From NCBI GenBank assembly GCA_030680835.1, contig JAUXUD010000082.1, positions 62,001 to 126,000 of the forward strand: a DNA stretch of 64,000 nucleotides, in the 5' to 3' direction. The stretch's first letter is position 1; each line of letters opens with the position of its first letter. The DNA is from Bacteroidota bacterium. Its GTDB lineage: Bacteria > Bacteroidota > Bacteroidia > UKL13-3. Made by a program: the position numbers and the translations under genes. Below the pieces are notes generated by a model. It was not told the origin of the DNA. It did no database searches and saw only the letters and a list, made by a program, of their open reading frames with translations. Shown piece after piece: positions 8,912 to 15,989 of this stretch.

Positions 8912-8927
8912 GGTTAATAAATATATA

Positions 8928-9764
8928 ATGACAAAAATAGTTAAAGTAGGAAATATAGAATGCGGAAGCAATGAGTTGTTTCTCATAAGTGGCCCTTGTG
9001 TAATAGAAGATGAATCCATAATGATGAAAACTGCCGAGAAACTGAAAGAAGTATCGGAACGTTTAAACATCGGTATGATCTATAAATCATCCTTTCAAAA
9101 AGACAATCGCAGCAGTTTAAAATACTATGATGGTCCGGGTTTAGATAAAGGTGTAAAAATTCTGGCCAAAGTAAAAGAACAATTCGGTTTCCCGCTTTTG
9201 ACCGATATTCATTACCCGGAACAAGCCGCTGCAGCAGGTGAAGTTTGTGATGTTTTGCAAATACCTGCCTACTTGTGCATGCAGTCTACTTTAATGGTAG
9301 CTGCAGCAAAAACAGGACGTGTAATCAATATCAAACACGGTCAGTTTCTTGCACCTGAAAATATGAAACATCCGGTTCAAAAATGTATCGATTCTGGCAA
9401 TGATCAAATCATATTAACTGAAAGAGGTTACACCTTTGGATACAATGATATGATTGTGGATCCAAGAAGTTTCTTTTTAATGGGACAGATAGGATATCCG
9501 GTTGTTTTTGACATTACGCATGCCATTCGTAAATATGGAATTCCAAGTGCCGATGCCAAAGGCGGAGCCCGGGAGTTTTTGCCGGTTTTAAGCAGGGCGG
9601 GAGTTGCAGCCGGAGTTGACGGAGTGTTTATAGAAACGCATCCCGATCCGGCAACTGCTTTGTGTGATGCTGCATCTCAACTGAGTGTTTATGCACTTGA
9701 AGAATTTTTAAAGCCCCTGATTGAAATCCATAATCTGGAAGTAGCATACAGAAAAAACAAATAG
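8928..9764 (+). CDS. kdsA: 3-deoxy-8-phosphooctulonate (Kdo-8-P) synthase
   Basis: The enzyme condenses PEP with D-arabinose 5-phosphate to give Kdo 8-phosphate in the cytosol. The protein has 278 residues from the ATG at 8928; an upstream in-frame start at 8847 would overlap kdnB and adds unconserved residues. Landmarks are SGPCVIED (21-28), FQKDNRSS, HGQFLAPENM and ETHPDPATALCDAASQL. Cys24 in SGPC, instead of the Asn of E. coli KdsA, places it with the metal-dependent class II enzymes. It is the third gene of the kdnA-kdnB-kdsA unit, so Kdo formation and its conversion to Kdo8N appear co-expressed. Confidence 0.95.
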   Translation: MTKIVKVGNIECGSNELFLISGPCVIEDESIMMKTAEKLKEVSERLNIGMIYKSSFQKDNRSSLKYYDGPGLDKGVKILAKVKEQFGFPLLTDIHYPEQAAAAGEVCDVLQIPAYLCMQSTLMVAAAKTGRVINIKHGQFLAPENMKHPVQKCIDSGNDQIILTERGYTFGYNDMIVDPRSFFLMGQIGYPVVFDITHAIRKYGIPSADAKGGAREFLPVLSRAGVAAGVDGVFIETHPDPATALCDAASQLSVYALEEFLKPLIEIHNLEVAYRKNK

Positions 9765-9874
9765 GTTTATAGTCTGACATATCCTGTTGAAACTCTTTTT
9801 TCTTTAAATTAAAATTGCTTAAGATTGAAAACTAATAAAATCTATGTTTCCAATTTCTTAAAACCCAATTTAAA

Positions 9875-10552
9875 ATGAAAAAACTTGTTTTCTCAGTATT
9901 CATGTTCTTAGGCTTTTCATTTCAGTCCTTTAGCCAGTATGAACCACCCGTTCCAATAGAAAACAAAACCAATACAGCTGAAAATCCCGGTCAGCAACCG
10001 GCTTTTTATATTGGCCTGGGCACAGGCTTATTTTGCAAGTATGGTTTGATAGGTTTGGCGTTTGCAACCAGAATTACCGAAAAAACCCTGGCCGAAGTTC
10101 AGATAGGTTCGGGAGGATGGGGCAATAAGGCCGGTTTTTCAGTAACCACGAATGTGAAAAGAGTAAACGGATGGTGTCCGAGCATTGGTTTTAACAGAAG
10201 TTTTGGTGCCGATGCAATAGAGTTAGAACCTGAAGTAGTGAATAACGGAGGTGCTCCTTTTAAAATTAAGACCAAATTGAATTTGAAGCCCATAAATGTA
10301 ATTTGCCTGAGTATGCAAAGACAATTTGTTAATATGCGGGGTAACCGCTTTATTCTGGAATTCGGGTATTCAATACCCATTTCAGAAACTATAGTAGAAT
10401 TTGCAGATCAAACAGTTGTTTATAATGGAACCATCATTCCCACATCCAACCTGAAATTTTCTACAATTCAGAAAACAGCTTTTAAACTACAAAATCCTTC
10501 TGGTTTGTTACTCAGCCTCAGTTATCATTTTGCATTAGGTAAATATAATTAG
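9875..10552 (+). CDS. Exported protein of unknown function, possible outer-membrane barrel
   Basis: The 225-residue protein has a signal peptide (1-20, ...FQSFSQ). The body alternates polar and hydrophobic residues with many Gly and aromatic positions (e.g. FYIGLGTGLFCKYGLIGLAF, ~45-64). The C-terminus LLLSLSYHFALGKYN looks like a terminal strand of an outer-membrane beta-barrel. No family was recognised. It lies 110 bp after kdsA on the same strand, so it may be transcribed separately. Nothing links it to Kdo metabolism except position. Confidence 0.5.
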   Translation: MKKLVFSVFMFLGFSFQSFSQYEPPVPIENKTNTAENPGQQPAFYIGLGTGLFCKYGLIGLAFATRITEKTLAEVQIGSGGWGNKAGFSVTTNVKRVNGWCPSIGFNRSFGADAIELEPEVVNNGGAPFKIKTKLNLKPINVICLSMQRQFVNMRGNRFILEFGYSIPISETIVEFADQTVVYNGTIIPTSNLKFSTIQKTAFKLQNPSGLLLSLSYHFALGKYN

Positions 10553-10582
10553 GCTGTTTATAGCTTATTGGTTTTTTAAACC

Positions 10583-10590
10583 TATTTTTG
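10583..10590 (+). promoter_or_regulatory. -7 promoter element for the transaldolase-CBS gene
   Basis: TATTTTTG matches the Bacteroidota -7 consensus TAnnTTTG exactly and lies 28 bases before the ATG at 10619. It indicates that the fusion gene has its own promoter, separate from the kdnAB-kdsA unit. Confidence 0.55.
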
Positions 10591-10618
10591 CCAAAAGCAT
10601 AATTATTTAGCAAAACAA

Positions 10619-11629
10619 ATGGAATTATACCTGGATTCAGCAAACTTAAAAGAAATTGAAGAAGCCTTTAAACTGGGTTTTTTAAATGGTTTAACCACTA
10701 CCCCCACGTTTATGCAACGCGAAGGGATTACCGACGTTGACGCGATGATTGTTAAATTATCCAAAATAGTACCGGTATTGCAGATTGAAGCACTGGGAGA
10801 CACAGCAGAGGATGTTTTAGCGGAAGCGAAAAGATTGCTGGCACTAGGACTTGACCCTAAAAAAACGGTGTTTAAAATTCCGGTTTCCTTGGAAGGTGTG
10901 CGCGCATGCAGAATGCTCCGCAATGAAGGATTATTGGTAAATGTACATTTGGTTTATACTTTGCAGCAGGCTTATATGGCAATGCATGCAGGTGCAACTT
11001 ATATATGCCCGCTGGTTGGCCGTTTACAGGATCAAGGTCATGATGCCCTTGATTTGGTATCGCAGATTGTAGATGCTGTTGACAAGTATGGTTACGATAC
11101 CAAAGTTATGTTTTCATCAGTTCGAACTATGGAACATGTTCGCAATGCCATCAATCTGGGCGCACATACCATTACAGTTCCATTAAAAATAATGAAACAG
11201 CTAACCGAAAATCATTTTACCACGGTAGGAACTGATCAGTTTATACATGATACCCGGTTAATGACAGTTCGTGTAAAAGAGGCTTTAAACGGAATCAATC
11301 CGATTGTTTCTGCCGATGCCAACCTCGCCGATGCAATTGTTAAAATGACGGAATACGGTTTTGGAGCCATCACCATTGTAAATACAGACGGAAGCCTGAA
11401 GGGCGTATTTACAGATGGAGATTTGCGCAGAAAAATTCAAAGCGATGGCCGCGATGTTTTAAGTAAAAAAATGGGAGATTTTGAATATGGTAAACCTGTT
11501 TCCATTGAGGGAGGCGCTTTATTAAATGAAGCCGCAGGCATATTTAAATCCACCAAAGTTGATACCATTCTGGTAACTGATGATGGCAAACCCATGGGAA
11601 TGCTGGATATTCAGGATTTAGAAGCTTAA
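10619..11629 (+). CDS. Transaldolase/F6P-aldolase-like enzyme fused to a CBS pair; candidate arabinose-5-phosphate source
   Basis: The 336-residue protein has two parts. Residues 1-~220 match the small transaldolase/fructose-6-phosphate aldolase (FSA/TalC) family: MELYLDSANL with Asp6, TTTPT (26-30; usually TTNPS/T), Schiff-base Lys86 in VFKIPVS, and PLVGRLQDQG (~131-140), where E. coli FSA has its Tyr131 (here Leu132). The FSA residue Gln59 aligns with Glu57, as in true transaldolases. Residues ~225-336 are two CBS motifs (e.g. GVFTDGDLRRKI, 262-273), exactly the accessory found at the C-terminus of KdsD/KpsF arabinose-5-phosphate isomerases. No SIS-domain KdsD is in the window, while kdsA, kdsC, kdnA and kdnB surround this gene. 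Inference: it supplies or regulates A5P. Alternatives are a pentose-phosphate transaldolase or a regulatory paralogue. Confidence 0.75.
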   Translation: MELYLDSANLKEIEEAFKLGFLNGLTTTPTFMQREGITDVDAMIVKLSKIVPVLQIEALGDTAEDVLAEAKRLLALGLDPKKTVFKIPVSLEGVRACRMLRNEGLLVNVHLVYTLQQAYMAMHAGATYICPLVGRLQDQGHDALDLVSQIVDAVDKYGYDTKVMFSSVRTMEHVRNAINLGAHTITVPLKIMKQLTENHFTTVGTDQFIHDTRLMTVRVKEALNGINPIVSADANLADAIVKMTEYGFGAITIVNTDGSLKGVFTDGDLRRKIQSDGRDVLSKKMGDFEYGKPVSIEGGALLNEAAGIFKSTKVDTILVTDDGKPMGMLDIQDLEA

Positions 11630-11633
11630 TTGC

Positions 11634-12224
11634 CTAATACGAACCGTAGGTTGGATATTTATTATAGTCGAGAATATATTTACGGTAAAAATCTGCTCCG
11701 CCGTTACGCGTAACGGCATGCTTGCATATTGAAGAAACACCCACAATATTGTGTTCTTCGTTTTTTATAAAATTACAGTTTGATCCGCTTTCACCTAAAC
11801 AGGTGTTCATATTGTTGTCGAAGTTCAGTGGAAATTCGTTTTTAATACCGGCAATATCACCAAAGCAGGGAAACGCAATTTTCAAAAGCTTATTTGAATA
11901 ATTTCCATCCATGGTTAAATAATAGTGACCATAAGGGCCTTCAATTTTAAAATTTCCCATCGTAAAATTGGCGTGTTCTACTTCATCAATATAAACAAAA
12001 TGCAATGCATCAATATTGTCTAAAACTGCAATGCCATTTTTAAAATAACCAATACCCACCCGGTCATCCATTAAACGGATAATGGTATCTGTTGAAGCTA
12101 AACCGGAAGTTTTTAAATTGATTTGGTTTGATGAAGCTGTTAAATATTCCTTACCTGTGATAGGATATTCCAGAAATGTTAAAACGACAAAAACCATTGA
12201 ACAGATAAAAATTAATTTTTTCAT
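11634..12224 (-). CDS. Exported protein of unknown function
   Basis: The 196-residue protein begins with a hydrophobic signal-like segment (MKKLIFICSMVFVVLTFLEY) and has four later cysteines in two groups (FPCFG..., TCLGESGSNC...) that could form disulfides in the periplasm. No family was recognised. It lies on the opposite strand, four bases from the end of the transaldolase-CBS gene, with its 5' end divergent from kdsC. It interrupts the Kdo genes and is probably unrelated to them. Its reading frame and signal peptide look genuine. Confidence 0.55.
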   Translation of the reverse strand: MKKLIFICSMVFVVLTFLEYPITGKEYLTASSNQINLKTSGLASTDTIIRLMDDRVGIGYFKNGIAVLDNIDALHFVYIDEVEHANFTMGNFKIEGPYGHYYLTMDGNYSNKLLKIAFPCFGDIAGIKNEFPLNFDNNMNTCLGESGSNCNFIKNEEHNIVGVSSICKHAVTRNGGADFYRKYILDYNKYPTYGSY

Positions 12225-12311
12225 TGGTTTTGAATTTGTACTTCAAATCTACCTATTTTAATTGAAATCTCACATTTCGTTTCGCAGCTCACGTTTCCCG
12301 GGCAATTTCCA

Positions 12312-12319
12312 TATATTTG
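12312..12319 (+). promoter_or_regulatory. -7 promoter element for kdsC, nearly leaderless
   Basis: TATATTTG is a perfect TAnnTTTG element ending 9 bases before the ATG at 12329. Transcription should therefore start within a few bases of the start codon, giving a leaderless or nearly leaderless mRNA. The alternative TTG start at 12317 would lie inside the promoter element and is rejected on that ground. Confidence 0.55.
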
Positions 12320-12328
12320 AACCCAATC

Positions 12329-13042
12329 ATGAATACGAACCATACTGAATCGATCTTTACCCAAATAGGAGGCGTTTTTTGTACCCCTGCGGAAAAATTA
12401 ACCGATAAGTTAAAAACCATTAAAGCATTTGTGTTTGATTGGGATGGTGTATTTAATAATGCTGCCAAAAATGAAAACAAAAGCAGCACCTTTAATGAAG
12501 CAGACAGCATGGGTACCAATATGCTTCGGTTCAGCCATTATATTTTAAACAATAAATTGCCCGCAACGGCCATTATTTCGGGGGAGAAAAATGAGATGGC
12601 GTTATACTTTTGTAATCGCGAGCATTTTGATGCATGTTATTATAAAATTCCGGATAAAATTATAGCGTTACAAAATTTTTGCGGATTGAACCAACTCAAA
12701 ATAGAAGAGGTATGTTATGTGTTTGATGATGTATTGGATTTAAGTATCGCAGCTGTATGCGGAGTAAGAATTTTAATCAACCGTAAAGCCAATCCCTTAT
12801 TCAAAAATTATATTGTTCAAAATAATTTTGCAGATTATATCACGGCCCACGAAAGCGGAAACTTTGCCGTACGCGAAGCCTGCGAATTAATGATCGGACT
12901 CCTTGGAAATTATAATCAATGTATGGATGAGCGCAAAGATTTCACACCGCTTTATGCTACTTACCTCGCACAAAGGCAATCCGGCGAAACCGGATTTTTT
13001 ACTCAAATTGATGGAGTGGTTATTGAAGGAGAGAGAGGGTAG
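12329..13042 (+). CDS. kdsC: KdsC-like Kdo-8-phosphate phosphatase (HAD superfamily)
   Basis: KdsC releases phosphate from Kdo-8-P to give Kdo. The 237-residue protein carries HAD motif I FDWDGVFN (Asp37, Asp39), motif II Ser in IISGEKNEMA, a Lys in KIPDKIIAL, and motif IV FDDVLDLSIAAVCG. It then has the KdsC-type tail AHESGNFAVREACELMI. It is longer than the usual ~170-190 residues: an N-terminal extension of about 30 residues (with FTQIGGVF) and a C-terminal extension of about 40 (with FTQIDGVV). Motif I carries Trp and Phe where classic KdsC has Val and Leu. Substrate is inferred from context. The stop codon and last residues lie in an octamer repeat. Confidence 0.8.
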   Translation: MNTNHTESIFTQIGGVFCTPAEKLTDKLKTIKAFVFDWDGVFNNAAKNENKSSTFNEADSMGTNMLRFSHYILNNKLPATAIISGEKNEMALYFCNREHFDACYYKIPDKIIALQNFCGLNQLKIEEVCYVFDDVLDLSIAAVCGVRILINRKANPLFKNYIVQNNFADYITAHESGNFAVREACELMIGLLGNYNQCMDERKDFTPLYATYLAQRQSGETGFFTQIDGVVIEGERG

Positions 13043-13108
13043 GAGTGTAGGAAAATAGGAGGGTAGGATGGTAGGAGTGTTGGAAAGTTGGAGTGTAGGA
13101 AAATGAGC
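13037..13108. repeat. Octamer tandem array (NNGTAGGA)n
   Basis: Eight consecutive octamers (GGGTAGGA, GTGTAGGA, AAATAGGA, GGGTAGGA, TGGTAGGA, GTGTTGGA, AAGTTGGA, GTGTAGGA) begin inside kdsC. The kdsC stop TAG (13040-13042) is part of the first unit. Together with the inverted array at 13141-13196 it can fold into a long imperfect hairpin between the convergent genes kdsC and ppk1. Confidence 0.85.
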
Positions 13109-13140
13109 ATACTCACAAATAATCCTAAAATCATACATTC

Positions 13141-13196
13141 TTACCCTCATACACTCCTACCCTCATACCCTCATACCCTCATACCCTCCTCCCCTC
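13141..13196. repeat. Inverted octamer array overlapping the ppk1 3' end
   Basis: Seven octamers (TTACCCTC, ATACACTC, CTACCCTC, ATACCCTC x3, CTCCCCTC) extend into ppk1 and encode its last five residues (EGRRV) and stop on the minus strand. It is the inverse of the array at 13037-13108 and probably acts with it as a bidirectional terminator. Confidence 0.85.
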
Positions 13197-15257
13197 TATA
13201 AACTCGTAGGTTGCCTGTTGTGAACTCTTACTCAAATTTGTATTATCTTTTTTAACATAGCTGTTATCATCAAATCCATCTATTTTTCGCGCCTTTATTT
13301 GATCCGATAATTGAAGGTTAATAATATCCCGTACAAACTTTTTGGCTTTTTCGTTGTATATTGGGAATGCGCATTCAATGCGGTTATTCAGGTTTCGGCT
13401 CATCCAATCGGCTGAAGCCAGATATATTTTCTCATGGCCTCCGTTTGCAAAAATATAAACCCGCGCATGCTCTAAAAACCGGTCGATAATACTAATAACC
13501 TGAATGTTTTCACTGCTGTTGTTTATACCCGGAACCAGGCAGCATATTCCTCTTACAATCAGACTAATTTTAACCCCTGCATTACTGGCTTCGTATAATT
13601 TTTTAATGATTTCAAAATCAACCAATGAATTCATTTTTGCAATAATATAAGCGGGTTTTCCTTGTTTGGCATTTGAAGCTTCATGTTCTATCAGGTTTAA
13701 AAACTGTTTCTTCATAAACTCGGGAGCTACCAGCAAATGCTTGAAATTACGTTTCATATTGGCAAATAACATATCTGTAAGGTTTGCTATTTCTTCAGTA
13801 ATAACCGGGTCTTTGGTGAATAAGCTAAAGTCGCTGTAAATGCGAGCTGTAACGCCGTTGTAATTGCCCGTTGAAAGATGGGCATATTTTACCAGCTGGT
13901 TATTCTCTTTTCGGTAAATCAGGCATAATTTACAGTGCACTTTCTGACCCGGTTTGCCAAAATGCACTTGGGCTCCTGCCTCCTGCAATTGGTTGGTCCA
14001 GTAAATATTTGATTCTTCATCAAAGCGGGCCTGAAGCTCCATTAATACCACTACTTTTTTACCGTTTTTAACGGCATTGATTAATGCATTTACCACATTG
14101 CTGTGCCTTGCCACACGATATAGCGTTATTAAAATAGTAGTTACACCCGGGTCAATGGCCGATTCGCGCAATAAGCGGATTACATAATCGAAACTTTGGT
14201 AGGGGTGATGGGTAATTATATCTTCCCTGCTGATGGCATCAAACATGATTTGTTCAGCATCCAAATTTTTAATGGGAATGTGTTTAAGGGGTTCAAAATA
14301 ATCCTGCTTTGAACCAATTTTTGGAAATTCCATAAAATCTTTGAAATTATGGTATCTGCCACCTGCTATCAGGTTTACATGTTTTAAATCCAGCTTTTTA
14401 ACCAGAAATTCCAGCATTTCTTTCGGCATGGCTTCATCGTATACAAAGCGGGTGGGAATGCCTTTTGAGCGTTGTTTTAAGCTCTTTTGAATTTTGTCCA
14501 GCAACGATACCGAATAATCTGTTTCATCCTTTGAAATTTCATATTCCGCATCGCGGGTTAGTTTTATAATATACGATTCAAAATGCTGATAATCGAAAAT
14601 AGAAAAAATTAGATGCAGGTTAACCCGTAAAATATTTTCAAGAAAAATAATATGTGTATATTCCGTATTTATGGGTAGTGAATAAAAGCGATTAATAATT
14701 CCCGTAGGAATTTCAATGATTGCATGCTTGGGCTGCGCTCCGCTCTTGCTTTCCTTCATCCGTACCGCAAGGTAAATACTGCGATCACGCAAATGGGGAG
14801 TCTGCTTTAATTCGTCGATAATAATAGGAAAGAGGTTGTTTAAAATACTGTTTTTAAAGTAATTTTTAACAATCAATTTCTCAACGTCATTTAATTCGTG
14901 TTCTTCCTTTAAATAAATATTTCTTTTGTTCAATTCCGGTATTATCTGCGTTTCATATACTGCTGTAAACCGGTCTTGTAAACTCAAAACAATTCTTTGT
15001 ATTTCCGCCAATATTTCATCCGGGGATGCCTGGTATTCATTGATATTCTTTTTCCCGTTTATGCGTTGCAATCTCCTGATCTGAGCCACGCGAACCCGGT
15101 AAAACTCATCTAAATTAGATGAAAATATGGCCATAAACTTTAAACGCTCCATTAAGGGTGTTTCAGGATTTTCGGCTTCCTGAAGTACCCGTTCATTGAA
15201 ATGCAGCCAGCTAATTTCCCTGTCTTTGTATAAATTCCCTTTATGGTTCTTAATCAT
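13179..15257 (-). CDS. ppk1: Polyphosphate kinase 1
   Basis: PPK1 reversibly polymerises the ATP gamma-phosphate into polyphosphate. The 692 residues match the family length, with an N-terminal helical domain (EISWLHFNERVLQEA, ~14-28; SSNLDEFYRVR, ~46-56), a head domain, and two phospholipase-D-like C-terminal domains. The autophosphorylated His is His441 in KVHCKL. Other family motifs are HLSTGNYNGVTARIYSDFSL and LEHARVYIF, the latter holding the second conserved His. The C-terminal five codons and stop fall in an octamer repeat array. The gene diverges from the small gene at 15472; no ppx is adjacent. Confidence 0.96.
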   Translation of the reverse strand: MIKNHKGNLYKDREISWLHFNERVLQEAENPETPLMERLKFMAIFSSNLDEFYRVRVAQIRRLQRINGKKNINEYQASPDEILAEIQRIVLSLQDRFTAVYETQIIPELNKRNIYLKEEHELNDVEKLIVKNYFKNSILNNLFPIIIDELKQTPHLRDRSIYLAVRMKESKSGAQPKHAIIEIPTGIINRFYSLPINTEYTHIIFLENILRVNLHLIFSIFDYQHFESYIIKLTRDAEYEISKDETDYSVSLLDKIQKSLKQRSKGIPTRFVYDEAMPKEMLEFLVKKLDLKHVNLIAGGRYHNFKDFMEFPKIGSKQDYFEPLKHIPIKNLDAEQIMFDAISREDIITHHPYQSFDYVIRLLRESAIDPGVTTILITLYRVARHSNVVNALINAVKNGKKVVVLMELQARFDEESNIYWTNQLQEAGAQVHFGKPGQKVHCKLCLIYRKENNQLVKYAHLSTGNYNGVTARIYSDFSLFTKDPVITEEIANLTDMLFANMKRNFKHLLVAPEFMKKQFLNLIEHEASNAKQGKPAYIIAKMNSLVDFEIIKKLYEASNAGVKISLIVRGICCLVPGINNSSENIQVISIIDRFLEHARVYIFANGGHEKIYLASADWMSRNLNNRIECAFPIYNEKAKKFVRDIINLQLSDQIKARKIDGFDDNSYVKKDNTNLSKSSQQATYEFIEGRRV

Positions 15258-15471
15258 ATTATCCTAACAAAGCTAATCATTTGAAGCCCATGTCAAAATG
15301 CTTAAAACATATTTTAATGTTAATTTATCGTTAAATATAAGGTGCAGCATACAGTAAATACCTTTACCCAGGTATAAATTTTATTATCAACTTGTAAAAA
15401 TAGGGATTCAACAATTAACCCAATTGTTTCAGGCACGATAATTGAGATTCTTTCGTTTTATTGTAAAGAAG

Positions 15472-15771
15472 ATGAAAAAGAATTTCATGGTTGAATTGTT
15501 TTTACCCGAAGAGCTGGATCTTGAATTTATGCGCATGATTCCTGCACACCGTGCCTATATTAACGAGCTCATTAACAAGGGCATAATTATTACCTATTCC
15601 ATTAGTTTCGACCGCACCAAAGGCTGGATTATTTTTTCGGCCAACGAAGCCGAAGAGGTGCTTGATATTGTGCAGCAATTCCCAATTAACCAATTTATTA
15701 CTATTGAAATTAACGAACTGTTTATTCATGATGGCGAGGCATTCCGGTTTCCAAAACTGCACTATAATTAG
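15472..15771 (+). CDS. Small ferredoxin-fold protein, muconolactone-isomerase-like
   Basis: The 99-residue protein (ATG at 15472; an earlier in-frame start at 15442 lacks conservation cues) has the alternation MVELFLPEELD...FMRMIPAHRAYINELINKG. Then come a strand pair (IITYSISFD, GWIIFSANE) and a second helix EEVLDIVQQFPI. This is the beta-alpha-beta-beta-alpha-beta order of dimeric alpha/beta-barrel proteins such as the muconolactone delta-isomerase or YCII group. No aromatic-catabolism genes are nearby, so an isomerase role is not supported. It may simply be a small dimeric barrel of unknown activity. Its stop codon overlaps a large inverted repeat. Confidence 0.55.
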   Translation: MKKNFMVELFLPEELDLEFMRMIPAHRAYINELINKGIIITYSISFDRTKGWIIFSANEAEEVLDIVQQFPINQFITIEINELFIHDGEAFRFPKLHYN

Positions 15772-15910
15772 AGTCTGTCTAGAATGTCCTCTGGCTGCGT
15801 TATGCTCATTCGTAAAAATGCTCATTTACATCAGTAATCCCGATAGCTATCGGGAGCGCTTTTTACGAACTTCGCAAGCCTTGCCAGAGAACATTCTAGC
15901 TCAGACTCTC
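15770..15910. repeat. Long imperfect inverted repeat, MITE-like
   Basis: About 140 bp can fold on itself. The outer arms are GAGTCTGTCTAGAATGTCCT... (15771-15795) and ...GCCAGAGAACATTCTAGC plus TCAGACTC (15883-15908). The inner arms are CGTAAAAATGCTC and GAGCGCTTTTTACG. A GC-rich palindrome CCCGATAGCTATCGGG lies at 15839-15854. It starts at the stop codon of the preceding gene. There is no coding capacity, so it looks like a miniature inverted-repeat element or a very large terminator. Confidence 0.7.
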
Positions 15911-15989
15911 GATTAAATGGACATACTCTAATTAATTAAAAATTTTTTCTGTCTTCATAATTCTTTAATTTGCCCGAAACAAATGATGC

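Noticed and set aside
15662-15916. 84-codon open frame overlapping the MITE-like element
   Set aside because: It runs through the palindromic repeat and overlaps the real small gene in another frame.
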